Positions 1 through 6,731 of a stretch of DNA of 15,000 bases are shown here, one piece after another. The notes under the pieces are model-generated. The model did not search any database and was not told where the DNA came from. It worked only from the letters and a program-made list of their open reading frames with translations. How positions within the stretch are numbered: position 1 is the stretch's first letter; the number at the start of each line of letters is the position of its first letter. The position numbers and the translations under genes are program-made. The DNA comes from Symbiodinium natans (Eukaryota > Sar > Dinophyceae > Suessiales > Symbiodiniaceae): the NCBI GenBank assembly GCA_905221605.1, contig CAJNDS010001624.1, forward strand, positions 126,001-141,000, given 5' to 3'.

Positions 1-96
1 AAGACCTAAGAACAACATGAATCTCAGCATCCCCTGAGCACTAAAGCCGGAGACCGAATCCAAGAGCGCCAAATCCCAGGCATCCTACGTAGGCGG

Positions 97-164
97 AACC
101 CTAAACCTAAACCTAAACCCTAAACCCTAAACCCTAAACCCTAGAACCTAAACCCTAAACCCCA
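97..164 (-). repeat. Interstitial telomere-like tract, CCCTAAA on plus strand
   Basis: About nine units of CCCTAAA with one- to two-base variants (CCTAAA, CCTAGAA). It directly follows a unique stretch (1-96) in which I see no convincing gene. Its G-rich strand runs on the minus strand and begins with GTGGGG directly after the minus-strand exon candidate at 166-220, so it could be the first part of an intron on that strand. Confidence 0.95.
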
Positions 165-165
165 C

Positions 166-220
166 CTGGCAGCCAGAAGACGGACACCTCCGAAGGGACG
201 AAGCTCACGATGTGTAGCTC
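166..220 (-). CDS. Candidate internal exon, unknown protein
   Basis: On the minus strand the bases CCTTTCAG end at 221, then 55 nt read E-L-H-I-V-S-F-V-P-S-E-V-S-V-F-W-L-P plus one base, then GTGGGG starts the telomere tract at 165. A pyrimidine-AG before and a GT after give a complete exon. Third codon positions are mostly G or C. No domain is recognised and the piece is too short for homology by eye. No linked exon was found on the same strand nearby. It could also be chance: a random 55-nt stretch is often open in one frame. Confidence 0.25.
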
Positions 221-776
221 CTGAAAGGTTTGGGGTGGCTGCAGGCGTTTCAGGGTTGAAGGCTTGAAGGTTTCAGGGGATCAGGGTTTAGAGTTTCGGG
301 TTTCGGGTTTAGAGTTTAGGGTTTGGGGTAATTCAACCCTCAACCCCAAACCTTACACCCTTCACAGTATCATGGAGAAAATGCATTCAGAACAACCCCC
401 CCTCCCCCTGCACACCTAAGCCCGAGCGCCCACCGCTGGAAACCACATGGGGAGTGCTCAACATTAGAGCCTTTTTTAGGGGGGTCCTTTTTGTCAGGTG
501 CTGTGTGGTATATATAGGACCCAAAAAAAAACCCTAATTTACAGAACTACCCAGATGATGGCAGCTTGTTCCGTCGCCCCGCAATCGGACAAAGTTTTAA
601 GGGGCCTCGATCTCCGCCTGAGGCCACAATGCCCTCAAATAATCCCACTTTCATTTCAGTCTTCAATTCAAGGGGAGTCGGTGCAAGGGGAGTGGGTGCA
701 TGGGCGCTCTGAACAAACCCGAATGCCCAAACCCACCACTGGTAGGAGTACACCTTTTTTCCCGGCAAATAGAACC
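221..776. other. Mostly non-coding stretch with degenerate telomere-like repeats
   Basis: Bases 284-330 are a degenerate G-rich telomere-like tract (TTTCGGG, TTTAGAG, TTTGGGG variants). From 361 to 776 the sequence is unique, with an A9 run at 523-531. A long minus-strand frame is open through 547-969, but it runs through a CA microsatellite and shows no domain, so I do not call a gene here. Confidence 0.5.
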
Positions 777-829
777 GAATCCCCTTAAAGGGACGCCCAA
801 AAAGGGCACCCCTATTTTCGGAAACCCCC
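777..829 (+). repeat. Dispersed repeat family 3, copy A
   Basis: This 53-bp segment resembles 8962-9015 at roughly three bases in four, ending in a shared core GGCACCCCTA-TTTCGGAAACCCCC. The two copies lie about 8 kb apart in the same orientation. No terminal repeats or target duplication are evident, so the element type is unknown. The repeat could be longer upstream but the match fades. Confidence 0.6.
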
Positions 830-1460
830 AACGGTCTGAAACATCGGGACCAACATCCCACGGCGCCGTCCTTGGGCTGAGGCTCCTGAGCGCTTTGCGG
901 TGCTGGTTTGTGTGTGTGTGTGTGTGCGTGCGTGTGTATCATGGCTTCCAGATCGTCGTATTCCCTCATCCCTAATCCCTAATCCCTAAACCCTATACTA
1001 AACCCTAAACCCTAAACCCTACCAGCAAAGCCACATGAGCCCCCACAATTGCCTGGACCCTAGTGATCTCTACTTCAAGACCCTAAACCCCAAACCCCAA
1101 ACCCCAAAACCTCCTTATTGCTGCTCCCAGGAACCTTCAAGTGCATGGCAGATGTCAGGTCAGGTGCACCTCAAAGGGTAGAATATCTATAGCCCTCATG
1201 CAACAACCTTTTTTGAGGCGGCCCTCAACCCTAAACCCGACACATCAAGAGCACAAACTCCCCAGACCGGGGGCCTGAATCCCTAAGAAAGCCTCAAGCC
1301 CTCAACCTCCCTTACCCTAAACTCCCGAAAGGGCCCCTTCTCCCTCAACTCCCCAAACCCCAAAGGCCCCAAACCCTAGGGTTTAGGTTTCTAGGGTTAC
1401 CTACCTCGGGTTTAGGTCTTGAGGCTCTCAGGGTTTAAGGTTGAGGGGTTGAGGGTTTGG
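830..1460. other. Mixed stretch: GT microsatellite, telomere-like tracts, weak exon candidates
   Basis: A (GT)n run lies at 908-938. CCCTAAA-type tracts lie at 967-1020 and 1081-1112 (the latter CCCCAAA variants), and G-rich variants at 1378-1468. Between them, minus-strand 1022-1078 is open (reads L-E-V-E-I-T-R-V-Q-A-I-V, GTAGGG after it). Plus-strand 1131-1179 is open too, after a pyrimidine-rich TGCTGCTCCCAG. Both have splice-like ends, but they are on opposite strands and neither links to a neighbour, so they are recorded only as weak candidates. Confidence 0.35.
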
Positions 1461-1530
1461 GGTTTAGGGCTAAACCCTAAACCCTAAACCCGAAACCCTA
1501 AACCCTAAGCCCTAAACCCTAAACCCTAAA
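1461..1530. repeat. Telomere tracts joined head to head, then CCCTAAA tract
   Basis: GGTTTAG at 1461-1467 meets CTAAACC at 1470-1476 across two bases, so a G-rich tract faces a C-rich tract as in a chromosome end-to-end fusion. About eight CCCTAAA units with variants follow to 1530. The G-rich side (1378-1468) is degenerate. Confidence 0.85.
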
Positions 1531-1598
1531 GGGTCCAACAGCTGCTCCTGAGATGAGCCTAGCAGGGAGAGGAGCAGGGCCAGGAGTTGGCGAAGCAT
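1512..1598 (-). CDS. Short ORF with signal-peptide-like start
   Basis: ATG at 1598-1596 (minus) opens 28 codons that end in the telomere tract. The start M-L-R-Q-L-L-A-L-L-L-S-L-L-G-S-S-Q-E-Q has a basic residue, then a leucine-rich core and small residues, like a secretory signal peptide. The last five or so codons are repeat-derived. A GT (GTTGGA) inside the frame near 1542 could be a 5' splice site, making this a first exon. No following exon was identified, and leucine-rich runs also arise by chance in CTG/CTC-rich DNA. Confidence 0.2.
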   Translation of the reverse strand: MLRQLLALLLSLLGSSQEQLLDPLGFRV

Positions 1599-1615
1599 GG
1601 CTTGGGCACACGAAT

Positions 1616-1660
1616 CCCTAAACCCTAGGGTTTAGGGTTTGGGGTTTAGGGTTTAGGGCT
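1616..1660. repeat. Perfect palindrome of telomere units and G-rich tract
   Basis: Bases 1616-1637 form a perfect 22-bp palindrome of CCCTAAACCCTA followed by its complement, followed by more TTTAGGG units to about 1658. The C-rich strand is on the left, the opposite arrangement to a chromosome-end fusion. Confidence 0.9.
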
Positions 1661-2189
1661 AGCCCGGTTTAGGTTGGGCTGAAAAGCCCAAGGCTCTAGG
1701 ATGTTCGAGGGCTTAGGGTTCAGGGTGTAGCGGGTGTGAGGGAGTGAGGGGCGCTAGCTGCTCCACGTCTATGGACTCGGTCTGGGGATCTCTGCTGCAT
1801 CCGTACTTGCGGTTTGGGGTTTAGGGAGGGTTCAAGGGCAGGAGCTTATGGCTGTCGTCGGGCTGAGAAGATTTGTACCGGGCTTATACAGGGTCTTGTT
1901 TGGCTGATGTGCGGCCCTGCAGTATGCTCTGAATGCTCTGAATGTATTCGGCAGTTAGTCGGTGCTCCTACTGACAGACCAGGTGTTGCACACGACTTTG
2001 CGTGCTTCTGCTCTGAGGCCGGTGGCGGTTGGTAGCGGCCAGCGTAAGCAGACTTGGCAGGAGCTGTGCCCCTAAACCCTAAACCCTAAACCCACCCAGA
2101 ACCCTGGTTAGAGGCTGCGGTGCCCGCCCCCCCATCTAAACCAGCGGTTGACCCTAAACCCGAAACCGCGGCTGGGAATCCACGTTTAC
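1661..2189. other. Unique stretch with one modest plus-strand open frame
   Basis: Plus-strand 1959-2075 is open for 38 codons and then stops at a TAA made by the first CCCTAA unit of the tract at 2071-2095. Its residues (for example G-Q-R-K-Q-T-W-Q-E-L near the end) look protein-like, and an AG precedes a possible start at CAG/GTG (1981), but there is no clear splice partner. From 2096 to 2189 a minus-strand frame is also open. I call no gene here. Confidence 0.3.
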
Positions 2190-2225
2190 CTTGGCCCGAG
2201 AGTCAGAAGAACCCGTGATCGTGGC
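2190..2225 (-). CDS. Candidate 36-nt exon, unknown protein
   Basis: On the minus strand GGTTTACAG ends at 2226, then twelve codons read A-T-I-T-G-S-S-D-S-R-A-K, then GTAAAC follows. CAG before and AAG/GTAAAC after match eukaryotic splice consensus well. The upstream side is the tract at 2229-2285, whose G-rich strand would be the intron. Very short, so the splice signals carry the case. Confidence 0.25.
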
Positions 2226-2228
2226 CTG

Positions 2229-2285
2229 TAAACCCTAAACCCTAAACCCTAAACCTTAAACCCTAAACCCAACCCGAACCCCCTA
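2229..2285 (-). repeat. Telomere-like tract, CCCTAAA on plus strand
   Basis: About seven CCCTAAA units with variants (CCTTAAA, CCCAACC). Degenerate C-rich copies continue to about 2345, and a G-rich tract lies at 2461-2525. Bases 2346-2460 are unique and open on both strands without a clear choice. Confidence 0.9.
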
Positions 2286-2586
2286 ACCCTGAACCCTAAG
2301 CCCGAATAAACCCTAAACACTCAACCTTCAACCCTCAACCTTCCTAAACTGAAATCTCCAACCCAAGAACAATGCGAAATGTACACCAATCAGACCCCGA
2401 CCCTAAACCCTGAACGCTGGTGTTGAAGAGGCTGAGTCCCAAGCATGGACCGTTCCAAAGGAGTAGGGTTTAGGGTTGTGGGTTTAAGGTTTAGGGGCTA
2501 AATTGAAGGTTTGAGGGTTAGGGTTGAGCTGTTGAAAGAGGAGCATTCAGTGAGCATGCTTGGGCGACTTTGCCCGCCGCATAACG

Positions 2587-2842
2587 TCACCGTGCGACAT
2601 GCCTCTGGACACATCTTCGTAACATCAGACAGCTTTTGGGTTTAGGGTTGCTAGGGTTTAGGGGGTTACGGGTTTAGACTCTTAAAGGCATGCCCGTCCG
2701 TCAAGTTGGGGGCCCTAAACCCTAAACCCTAAACCCTAAACCCTAAACCCTAAACCCTAAACCCTAAACCCTAAACCCTAAACTTGTTCAGCACTGCAGC
2801 GGGGTCGTCGCGGAAGAAAGCTCGGCTACAGTCTTTGGCCAT
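2587..2842 (-). CDS. Three-exon gene model with an intron made only of telomere repeat
   Basis: ATG at 2842-2840 sits in a strong context (GCAGCCATGGCC). Exon 1 (2842-2784) reads M-A-K-D-C-S-R-A-F-F-R-D-D-P-A-A-V-L-N plus AA. The next base pair on the minus strand is GT, the first unit of the telomere tract; the tract ends TTTAG at 2715. Exon 2 (2714-2670) continues in phase (A-P-N-L-T-D-G-H-A-F-K-S-L-N), then GTAACC. A 37-nt C-rich telomere-like stretch ends AAAAG, and exon 3 (2632-2587) continues in phase to TGA. Total 49 residues, no recognised domain. The last junction is weak. A plus-strand frame (2541-2645) competes with exon 3, so the model could be wrong at its end. Confidence 0.3.
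2715..2783 (-). repeat. Pure telomere-repeat tract, candidate 69-nt intron
   Basis: Ten back-to-back units without variants. Read on the minus strand it starts GTTTAGGG directly after the AA of a lysine codon and ends TTTAG before the G that completes that codon. It therefore obeys the GT-AG rule at its own repeat boundary. Confidence 0.9.
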
Positions 2843-2877
2843 GGCTGCTGGCGCGAGCTAACCGCTCTTGGATGTAT

Positions 2878-2980
2878 GGGTTTCGGGTTTAGGGTTTAGG
2901 GTTTAGGGTGTGGGTGTAGGGTTTAGGGTTTAGGGTTTAGGGTTTAGGGTTTAGGGTTTAGGGTTTAGGGTTTAGGGCTT
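2878..2980 (+). repeat. Telomere-like tract, TTTAGGG on plus strand
   Basis: About 14 units with variants (TTTCGGG first, GTGTGGGTGTAGGG inside, TTTAGGGCTTAGG at the end). It is oriented opposite to the tract at 2715-2783, which lies only 95 bp away. Confidence 0.95.
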
Positions 2981-3095
2981 AGGCTGTATCGACGGCCGAC
3001 TTTGCTTTAAGGGCGGGAGCCGCAGCGAATCGCGCCAACTCAAGCTCTTCTCGGTGGTGGCGCCGGCAGCGCTCGCTTCTCTCGAAGGCAAGGTG
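2979..3095 (-). CDS. Candidate terminal exon, charged helical peptide
   Basis: The minus-strand frame from 3095 reads 38 codons, including R-E-E-L-E-L-A-R-F-A-A-A-P-A-L-K-A-K, and ends with TAA that overlaps the first bases of the telomere tract. The residues immediately upstream are CAAGTAG, the end of the inverted-repeat element at 3097-3296, so the element edge would supply the AG of a 3' splice site. The plus strand is open here as well, so strand choice is by composition only. Confidence 0.25.
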   Translation of the reverse strand, partial: HLAFERSERCRRHHREELELARFAAAPALKAKSAVDTA

Positions 3096-3096
3096 C

Positions 3097-3296
3097 CTAC
3101 TTGGAGGTTCATGGTACTTAATAACCAATTATGACTGTACTTATATCTGTATGTATAACCATCTGAGGGCACTTGAGTGGCCTTTGAGTGGGTTAGAAGT
3201 ACCCCAAAACCCTAAACCCTAAATACTAAACCCAAAACCCTAAACCCTATGAGTACAGCTATAATTGGTGAATAAGTGCCATGGGCCTCCAAGTAG
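3097..3296. mobile_element. Inverted-repeat (MITE-like) element, family 2, copy A
   Basis: The left arm (3097-3141, starting CTACTTGGAGG) and right arm (3252-3296, ending CCTCCAAGTAG) are inverted copies of about 45 bp with few mismatches. No coding capacity is seen between them, so it is non-autonomous. AGGT occurs just outside both ends (3091-3094 and 3297-3300), a possible but offset target duplication. The interior shares a stretch (GGGCACTTGAG, AGTGGGTTA) with copy B at 7811-7974. A 49-bp telomere-like insert lies at 3203-3251. Confidence 0.8.
3203..3251 (-). repeat. Telomere-like insert inside the family 2 element
   Basis: About six CCCTAAA-type units with variants. AGTAC stands on both sides (3198-3202 and 3252-3256). 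Copy B has the same place without the insert and with a single GTAC (7930-7934). Empty and filled forms of the same site are thus visible within one window. Confidence 0.8.
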
Positions 3297-3347
3297 AGGT
3301 CGACCGTAAATTCTGGTCCCTGATGACACCGGCGAGGCTCAATTTCG

Positions 3348-3479
3348 TGGGTTTAGGGCTTAGGGTTTTGAGTTTAGGGTTTGGGGTTTAGAGTTTAGGG
3401 CTTACCTAAAGCCTAAACCCTAAACCCTAGGCTTGGGCATGGACTGGCTTGGTGCCAACAAGGGGCCCATAATTTAGAT
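3348..3479. other. Opposed telomere-like tracts and a short retroelement-like frame
   Basis: Bases 3348-3405 are degenerate G-rich and 3412-3431 are C-rich. Plus-strand 3430-3477 then reads G-L-G-M-D-W-L-G-A-N-K-G-P-I-I and stops. The string L-G-M-D-W-L followed by a hydrophobic pair resembles the segment after the aspartic protease in Ty3/gypsy polyproteins. The same frame stays open after the stop to about 3548. This match is only six residues and may be chance. Confidence 0.2.
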
Positions 3480-3626
3480 CAGCCGCGACGTTAAGGCAGG
3501 AGTCCCTCTCTGCAGACCCTGCAAACCCGAAGGCCCATACACTGACCCACATTACCCATGAGGGCTCTAGGGTTTAGGGTTTAGGGTTGGTTTGGGTTTG
3601 GGTTTGGGTTTAGGGTTTAGGGTTTA

Positions 3627-3716
3627 GGGATGTTCTCCCTTATACTAGCAGTCCTTAATAGGGATTCTAATGGGGGTTACTAGAATCCTTATTCTTAGGA
3701 AAAGGGGGAACATCCC
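3627..3716. mobile_element. Hairpin MITE-like element, family 1, copy 1
   Basis: Ninety bp beginning GGGATGTTCTCCC and ending GGGGGAACATCCC, inverted nearly over its whole length; the centre repeats as GATTCTA / TAGAATC. Two related copies lie at 6218-6309 and 7316-7416, sharing GGGATG, CAGT(T/C)CTTAATAGGGATT and AACATCCC. It has no coding capacity. It abuts a G-rich telomere-like tract (3568-3628). No target duplication is clear. Confidence 0.85.
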
Positions 3717-3850
3717 AACTGAAGGCTCAGGCCGTAGGGCTTAGAAGCCTCAACCCAGGAACGTGTAACGAGTATCCGAGAAGGAAGGGAAATAACCATT
3801 GCCCCTCCGACCCAAACACATGCTGAAACCTTGGTACCCCAGAAACCATA

Positions 3851-3998
3851 TTCTGATAAGGTTTCCCCTTCTTAGGGTTGGTTACTTTCGAAGGGGACCT
3901 CGAAACATAAAATGTGTAATTGAATGATACCCCATCTTATAACAAGGGTACCCTTCTTTGGGGTTGTTTACCTTAGAAGGGAACCTTGAAACACAAAA
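3851..3998 (+). repeat. Imperfect tandem duplication, unit about 85 bp
   Basis: CCCTTCTTAGGGTTGGTTAC at 3866-3885 and CCCTTCTTTGGGGTTGTTTAC at 3951-3971 match, as do the later GGGGACCTCGAAACATAAAA and GGGAACCTTGAAACACAAAA, with an offset of 85-86 bp. A plus-strand frame (3738-3875, 45 codons) runs into the first unit; I found no support for it as a gene. Confidence 0.7.
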
Positions 3999-4101
3999 AA
4001 GGGCTAAGCCCTAAACCCTAAAACCTAAACCCAAAATCCTAAACCCTAAAAACTAAAAACTAAACCCTAAACCCTAAACCCTGGGCTACCAAGTCAACAG
4101 G

Positions 4102-4182
4102 TCAGCAGGGAAGGAACTCGACCTCAATCACTTGCTCTTCCGGCTCGGCGTCGGCCAGCATCTTGCGTGGGGGATCCTTGTG
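4102..4182 (-). CDS. Candidate terminal exon, acidic tail
   Basis: Minus-strand codons from 4182 read H-K-D-P-P-R-K-M-L-A-D-A-E-P-E-E-Q-V-I-E and end at TGA (4104-4102). Third positions are strongly G or C and the residues are acidic and hydrophilic, as in an ordinary C-terminal tail. ACAAG just before GAT could be a 3' splice site; the tract at 4195-4282 would be the intron, G-rich on this strand. The upstream exon may be 4311-4478, but I could not find a donor that keeps both frames in phase. Confidence 0.3.
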   Translation of the reverse strand, partial: HKDPPRKMLADAEPEEQVIEVEFLPC

Positions 4183-4194
4183 AGGGTTTAGGGA

Positions 4195-4301
4195 ACCCGA
4201 AACCCTAAACCCTAAACCCTAAACCCTAAACCCTAAACCCTAAACCCTAAACCCTAAACCCTAAACCCTAAACCCTAAACCCCGAGGGGGGGGGGGGGGG
4301 G
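4195..4301 (-). repeat. Long CCCTAAA tract ending in a G16 run
   Basis: About twelve perfect units (4195-4282) followed by CGAG and sixteen G residues (4286-4301). A homopolymer G or C run next to a telomere tract recurs at 13245-13266. Confidence 0.95.
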
Positions 4302-4310
4302 CTTGTGCGT

Positions 4311-4478
4311 TTAGGGTGCAGGGTTCAGGGCTTCGGGTGCCAGGGCTCGGGTTTCGGGTTTGGAGGGTTCAAGGTTTCGAGTCGGGGTCAAACGACCCTC
4401 GTTGCTGGGCTTGGGGGCTCTCTGCCTGCCTGAGCCTTCAAGCATCATGGGGGGTTGAGGTAACATATTCAGCTGGAA
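4311..4478 (-). CDS. Candidate exon, proline-rich
   Basis: After TTTAG at the end of the next tract (minus strand) a frame opens at 4478 with F-Q-L-N-M-L-P-Q-P-P-M-M-L-E-G-S-G-R-Q-R and runs 55 codons to a TAA at 4313-4311. The last 20 codons (E-P-S-K-P-E-T-R-A-L and so on) derive from degenerate telomere units, so the true exon probably ends earlier, for example at the GT near 4391. No domain seen. It could belong with 4102-4182. Confidence 0.22.
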   Translation of the reverse strand, partial: FQLNMLPQPPMMLEGSGRQRAPKPSNEGRLTPTRNLEPSKPETRALAPEALNPAP

Positions 4479-4560
4479 CCCTAAACCCTAAACCCTAAAC
4501 CCTAAACCCTAAACCCTAAACCCTAAACCCTAAACCCTAAACCCTAACTCTTAGGGTTTA
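4479..4560. repeat. CCCTAAA tract folding back on itself
   Basis: About nine units, then AAACCCTAA (4539-4547), three bases, and TTAGGGTTT (4551-4559): the strand order flips at a tight hairpin. Confidence 0.95.
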
Positions 4561-4654
4561 GGATTTAAGGCTTAGAGTTGAGGGTTCGGGATTAGGGTTT
4601 GTAGGGCTTCATTAGGTGCTTCCAGGCTTTGAGCCGCTGAAGGGTGCTTTGAGT

Positions 4655-4795
4655 TTAGGGTTTAGGGGTAGGGTTTAGGGTTTAGGGTTTAGGGTTTAGG
4701 GTTTAGGGTTTAGGGTTTAGGGTTTAGGGTTTAGGGTTTAGGGTTTAGGGTTTAGGGTTTAGGGTTTAGGGTTTAGGGCTTAGAGTTTAGGGTTG
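4655..4795 (+). repeat. Longest telomere-like tract, TTTAGGG on plus strand
   Basis: Bases 4671-4778 are about fifteen perfect units, with variant units on both sides. It is followed by a G12 run (4825-4836). Bases 4837-4936 are AT-rich and unique, with a small hairpin CCTTATA / TATAAGG near 4890-4915. Confidence 0.95.
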
Positions 4796-4936
4796 GAAGG
4801 GTTAGGGTTTGGGGCTTTGAGTCCGGGGGGGGGGGGTTTAGATTAAGTAGCTTACTATCTACGTAAGAACCACCCAAACAAAACTCTTCCTTATAACACG
4901 GGTAATATAAGGATTGTTATTAGCTATTGGTTATAG

Positions 4937-4961
4937 TTTTTGTGTGTGTGTGTGTGTGTGT

Positions 4962-5000
<39 letters not shown>

Positions 5001-5015
5001 TTTTTGGGGGGGGGG
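4937..5015 (+). repeat. GT microsatellite ending in T9 G10
   Basis: (TG)n with one interruption (4940-4996), then nine T (4997-5005) and ten G (5006-5015). The T-run-then-G-run pattern recurs at 11972-11990 and 12410-12429. Confidence 0.95.
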
Positions 5016-5219
5016 TTCTGCAAATAGCAGTAGCCTTGGGTATTTAGGCTTTAGGGTTTCGGTCTTGTGCTGCGGCACAGCCTCAATTACAAGGGACTAA
5101 GCCCTAAACCCTAAACCCTCAACCCTCAACCCTCAACCCTAAACTGGGGTTTGGGGTTTGGGGTGTAAGGCTTGGGAACCGTCAACACTAAACCTTAAGT
5201 CTTTGGGTTTAGGGTTTAG

Positions 5220-5346
5220 GGCTGCACATATTGACCCGAAGTCTCAGGTAAGGCTGAGAGCCCGGCCGGCTCGACGAACTTTTTCCAGAGAACAGATTCG
5301 TTGTTCTCCTGACGCAAGGCAATTGTGCCAAAGACGGTTGTTTCAG
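5220..5346 (+). CDS. Candidate internal exon, basic peptide
   Basis: TTTAG of a short telomere tract ends at 5219. The frame then reads A-A-H-I-D-P-K-S-Q-V-R-L-R-A-R-P-A-R-R, continues open through P-D-A-R-Q-L-C-Q-R-R-L-F-Q, and meets TTTCAG/GTTAAAG at 5346. Both edges therefore look like splice sites. Inside it, CAG/GTAAGG (5248) and TTTTTCCAG (about 5289) could bound a 41-nt intron, but using it would put a stop in frame. The next plus-strand piece in phase is CATCCTGAACG (from about 5471). Confidence 0.25.
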
Positions 5347-5582
5347 GTTAAAGTTGAGGGCTTGAAGTGAAAAGTTGAGGGCTTAGCCCCTAAACCCTAA
5401 ACCCTAAACCCTAAAACCTAAACTCTAACCCTAAACCCTAAACCCCAAACCCCATTCCGACATTGGAGCATCCTGAACGTGCAGTCAAAGCTGGGGCATG
5501 CCAAAGCTACCCGGTGCCCAGACTAGACCTTACAGTTTAGGGTTTAGGGTTTGGGGTTTAGGGCTTAGGGTTTAGGGTTTAG

Positions 5583-5805
5583 GGCAACCCAAATTGAGGT
5601 GTATCGTCCAGTCGTGCAGGCAGCGCTTTCTGGTTCCAACTTGGGTGCAGGGGTGGTCGTTGACTCTCGTGGTCCCCTTGAAAAGGTTCATGAGCCATCT
5701 CTCCACCCTAAAGCCACCTCCCCAACCCACCCCACCAACCCGTATACTACCTTCAGAGGGGATCACGTTGCTCCCTGCAACACTTGGGGATCCATGCAGG
5801 CTTAG
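5583..5805 (+). CDS. Candidate terminal exon of 73 codons
   Basis: The tract 5535-5582 ends TTTAG, then the frame reads A-T-Q-I-E-V-Y-R-P-V-V-Q-A-A-L-S-G-S-N-L and stays open to a TAG at 5803-5805. That stop is made by the next telomere unit. The middle (G-A-G-V-V-V-D-S-R-G-P-L-E-K-V) looks like folded protein, the later part is proline- and threonine-rich. An upstream piece (5452-5508, reads N-V-Q-S-K-L-G-H-A-K-A-T) can be joined in phase through GTGCCC. The minus strand is open too but has poorer composition. Confidence 0.3.
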
Positions 5806-5808
5806 GGT

Positions 5809-5931
5809 TTAGGGTTTCACATCGCGCTCGCTTTCCGTGCTGCAGACTATCGAGCTCCACAGGGCGGTGTCCTGATCCACGTACGGTGAGAAGATGTACC
5901 GATACATGCGGTAGACGTCATACACAAGCTC
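5809..5931 (-). CDS. Strong candidate terminal exon
   Basis: On the minus strand CACCTGTCAG ends at 5932; the frame reads E-L-V-Y-D-V-Y-R-M-Y-R-Y-I-F-S-P-Y-V-D-Q and ends S-T-E-S-E-R-D-V-K-P with TAA at 5811-5809, inside a two-unit telomere tract. Codons are GC-ending in most places and residues are tyrosine-rich and varied, the best-looking short coding stretch in this part. The frame is also open upstream to a TGA near 5970 (L-P-A-A-L-L-A-S-T-C-Q). GTGAAA at 5820 could be a splice donor instead of coding to the stop. No family recognised. Confidence 0.35.
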   Translation of the reverse strand, partial: ELVYDVYRMYRYIFSPYVDQDTALWSSIVCSTESERDVKP

Positions 5932-6217
5932 CTGACAGGTGCTTGCAAGCAGGGCTGCGGGCAGTCATACTCTACCATGGAATATGAAACGTTAGGGGAA
6001 TACATACCTTATATAGTCCCTATTTGCACAAGTGGCCCCTAAATAACCCCTAAATAACTCCTAAGGGTCCCTTGAGAAACGAGTAGATAGACCTCCGGAC
6101 AGCCGACGGCAGGCGCAGTGGGGTTTAGGGTTTGGGGTTGGGGTTTTGGGGTTTGAAAGCATTCTCCCGTAAGGTTCTGAACCCCGAGGATGGGGTTTGG
6201 CTCATGGCTTTTAAGTT
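5932..6217. other. Probable intron and intergenic sequence
   Basis: On the minus strand this holds GTATGT and CTAAC motifs 5' of the acceptor at 5932, as an intron would. A degenerate G-rich tract lies at 6121-6155. Plus-strand 6157-6218 is open (S-R-K-V-L-N-P-E-D-G-V-W-L-M-A-F-K-L) up to the hairpin element, another weak exon candidate. Confidence 0.35.
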
Positions 6218-6309
6218 AGGATGTGCCCCTTTATACGAACAGTTCTTAATAGGGATTATATTTAGAATCCCCATTAAGGAGGACTGTTAGTATAAGGGGG
6301 GAACATCCC
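6218..6309. mobile_element. Hairpin MITE-like element, family 1, copy 2
   Basis: Begins AGGATGTGCCCCTTTATAC and ends AGTATAAGGGGGGAACATCCC; the arms pair over about 40 bp with mismatches. The centre is GATTATATTTAGAATC. Directly followed by a telomere unit and a half. Confidence 0.85.
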
Positions 6310-6668
6310 AGGGTTTAGGGTTCCATGTTAATGTGCCTAGGGAACTAACCACATTACTACAAAGAAGGTAACCGTAGGCTTCATTCCAAGACCAGGTCTC
6401 AGAAAACCTAATCCTGCAACCCCAGAGACCCCGAACCCTACAAACCCCAGCACCATAAGTAAGCCCTACGACCCCCGACCCGTCGTGCAGACCCTAAACT
6501 TGACCCTAAACATCCCTAAACCCTAAACATCCCTAAGCCCCAAACCCTCAACAAAAAACCCCCAACGCGACACCCAGCACTGGCCAGGCCGAATGCTGGG
6601 TGGCGGGCCCTGTCAAAGGACGAGGGCATCGGCATGGGCAGCCACCTCTTCCACTCACGTTCACGGCA
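6310..6668. other. Stretch with degenerate C-rich repeats, no firm gene
   Basis: C-rich telomere-like variants occur at 6490-6550. The GC-rich unique block 6565-6665 is open in several frames on both strands, including a plus-strand one reading A-L-S-K-D-E-G-I-G-M-G-S-H-L-F, so it may hold an exon that I cannot place. Confidence 0.35.
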
Positions 6669-6731
6669 TTAAACCCTAAACCCTAAACCCTAAACCCTAA
6701 ACCCTAAACCCTAAACCCTAAACCCTAAACC
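6669..6731 (-). repeat. Telomere-like tract, CCCTAAA on plus strand
   Basis: Nearly nine perfect units. Bases 6732-6900 beyond it hold scattered variant units and short unique pieces only. Confidence 0.95.

Noticed and set aside
547-969. Minus-strand frame of 140 codons, the longest with a start codon
   Set aside because: It runs through a CA microsatellite and a dispersed repeat (777-829); an open frame of this length is expected about once or twice by chance in this window.
2541-2645. Plus-strand frame E-H-S-V-S-M-L-G-R-L-C-P-P-H-N
   Set aside because: Competes with exon 3 of the minus-strand model 2587-2842; its stop is formed by a telomere unit and it has no partner exon.
5446-5513. Plus-strand N-V-Q-S-K-L-G-H-A-K-A as a polyketide ketosynthase motif (K-S-N-x-G-H)
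   Set aside because: Only a five-residue resemblance, and the following residues do not fit the family.
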